A stretch of DNA of 13,098 nucleotides, from assembly GCA_025361465.1 (NCBI GenBank), contig JANYAG010000247.1, positions 1 through 13,098 on the forward strand. The letters are read 5' to 3'. Below are positions 13,042-13,098 of the stretch, one piece after another. The notes beneath the pieces are model-generated. The model was not told where the DNA came from. It was given only the letters and a program-made list of their open reading frames with translations, and did no database searches. The DNA is from Gemmatimonadota bacterium (GTDB taxonomy: Bacteria > Gemmatimonadota > Gemmatimonadetes > Gemmatimonadales > GWC2-71-9). The position numbers and the translations under genes were made by a program. The first letter of the stretch is position 1, and each line of letters starts with the position of its first letter.

Positions 13042-13098
13042 CAACCATGGCGTCACGCGACGTCCTGCTGGAACGGCTCGCGGCGCGCGAGGCTGAGG
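13038..13098 (+). CDS. Start of a downstream gene, truncated by the window edge
   Basis: An ATG at 13038 overlaps the meaB stop and follows a strong GGGAGGAG Shine-Dalgarno sequence (13023-13030) at a good distance. The frame stays open to the window edge and reads MTTMASRDVLLERLAARE and onward, about 20 residues. An alternative in-frame ATG is at 13047. The helical, charged N-terminus would suit an acyl-CoA carboxylase beta subunit, which often follows meaB in propionyl-CoA gene clusters. This is too short to identify, and the function is left open. Confidence 0.6.
   Translation, partial: MTTMASRDVLLERLAAREAE

Noticed and set aside
1..13098. Mobile elements, CRISPR arrays, tRNA genes, defence islands
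   Set aside because: I saw no transposase or integrase, no regularly spaced repeats, no tRNA-like cloverleaf and no known defence domains. The base composition looks even across the window.

Overview
The window is GC-rich, almost fully coding, chromosomal bacterial DNA. The gene style suggests Gemmatimonadota or a close relative in the FCB superphylum: dense stop/start overlaps, short secreted proteins ending their signal in LAAQ, a YbeY of the YLxHDxxTDxI type, and a secreted alpha/beta hydrolase with a beta-rich N-terminal region. This placement rests on remembered family patterns, not on a search. No mobile elements, tRNA, rRNA, CRISPR or phage genes are visible. The window looks like ordinary core genome with a few unusual details.

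Layout. (A) 1-3064, plus strand: the possible tail of an upstream gene, a small lipoprotein of unknown function, then an operon of an SdpR-like ArsR repressor, an SdpI-like membrane protein and a secreted serine hydrolase. Both junctions of this operon overlap (8 bp and 4 bp). (B) 3071-4939, minus strand: rlmN (23S rRNA/tRNA m2A methyltransferase), then crcB/fluC (fluoride channel), then a DUF190 PII-like protein that overlaps crcB by 4 bp. This block converges on block A with a 6-bp gap. (C) 4940-5077: a 138-bp divergent promoter region. (D) 5078-11954, plus strand: a six-gene chain aspS, phoH/ybeZ, ybeY, two CBS/CorC (CNNM-like) proteins and mgtE, in which every stop codon overlaps the next start codon. 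(E) 12007 to the end: meaB (GTPase chaperone of methylmalonyl-CoA mutase), with a 4-bp overlap into a truncated gene that runs off the window.

How the genes fit together. Block D extends the classic ybeZ-ybeY-ybeX cluster (ribosome quality control, rRNA maturation, CorC) upstream to aspartyl-tRNA synthetase and downstream to a Mg2+ importer. It therefore joins translation with Mg2+ homeostasis. Block A looks like a sensor/repressor/immunity cassette of the Bacillus sdpRI type. No SdpABC toxin genes are in view, and a secreted hydrolase sits in the third position. Block B pairs an RNA-modifying radical-SAM enzyme with fluoride export.

No wholly new system is evident. The most rewarding leads are the orphan sdpRI-hydrolase cassette, the tandem degenerate CNNM/CorC pair joined to mgtE, the substituted YbeY arginine, and -10-like boxes a few bases from start codons that hint at leaderless transcripts.
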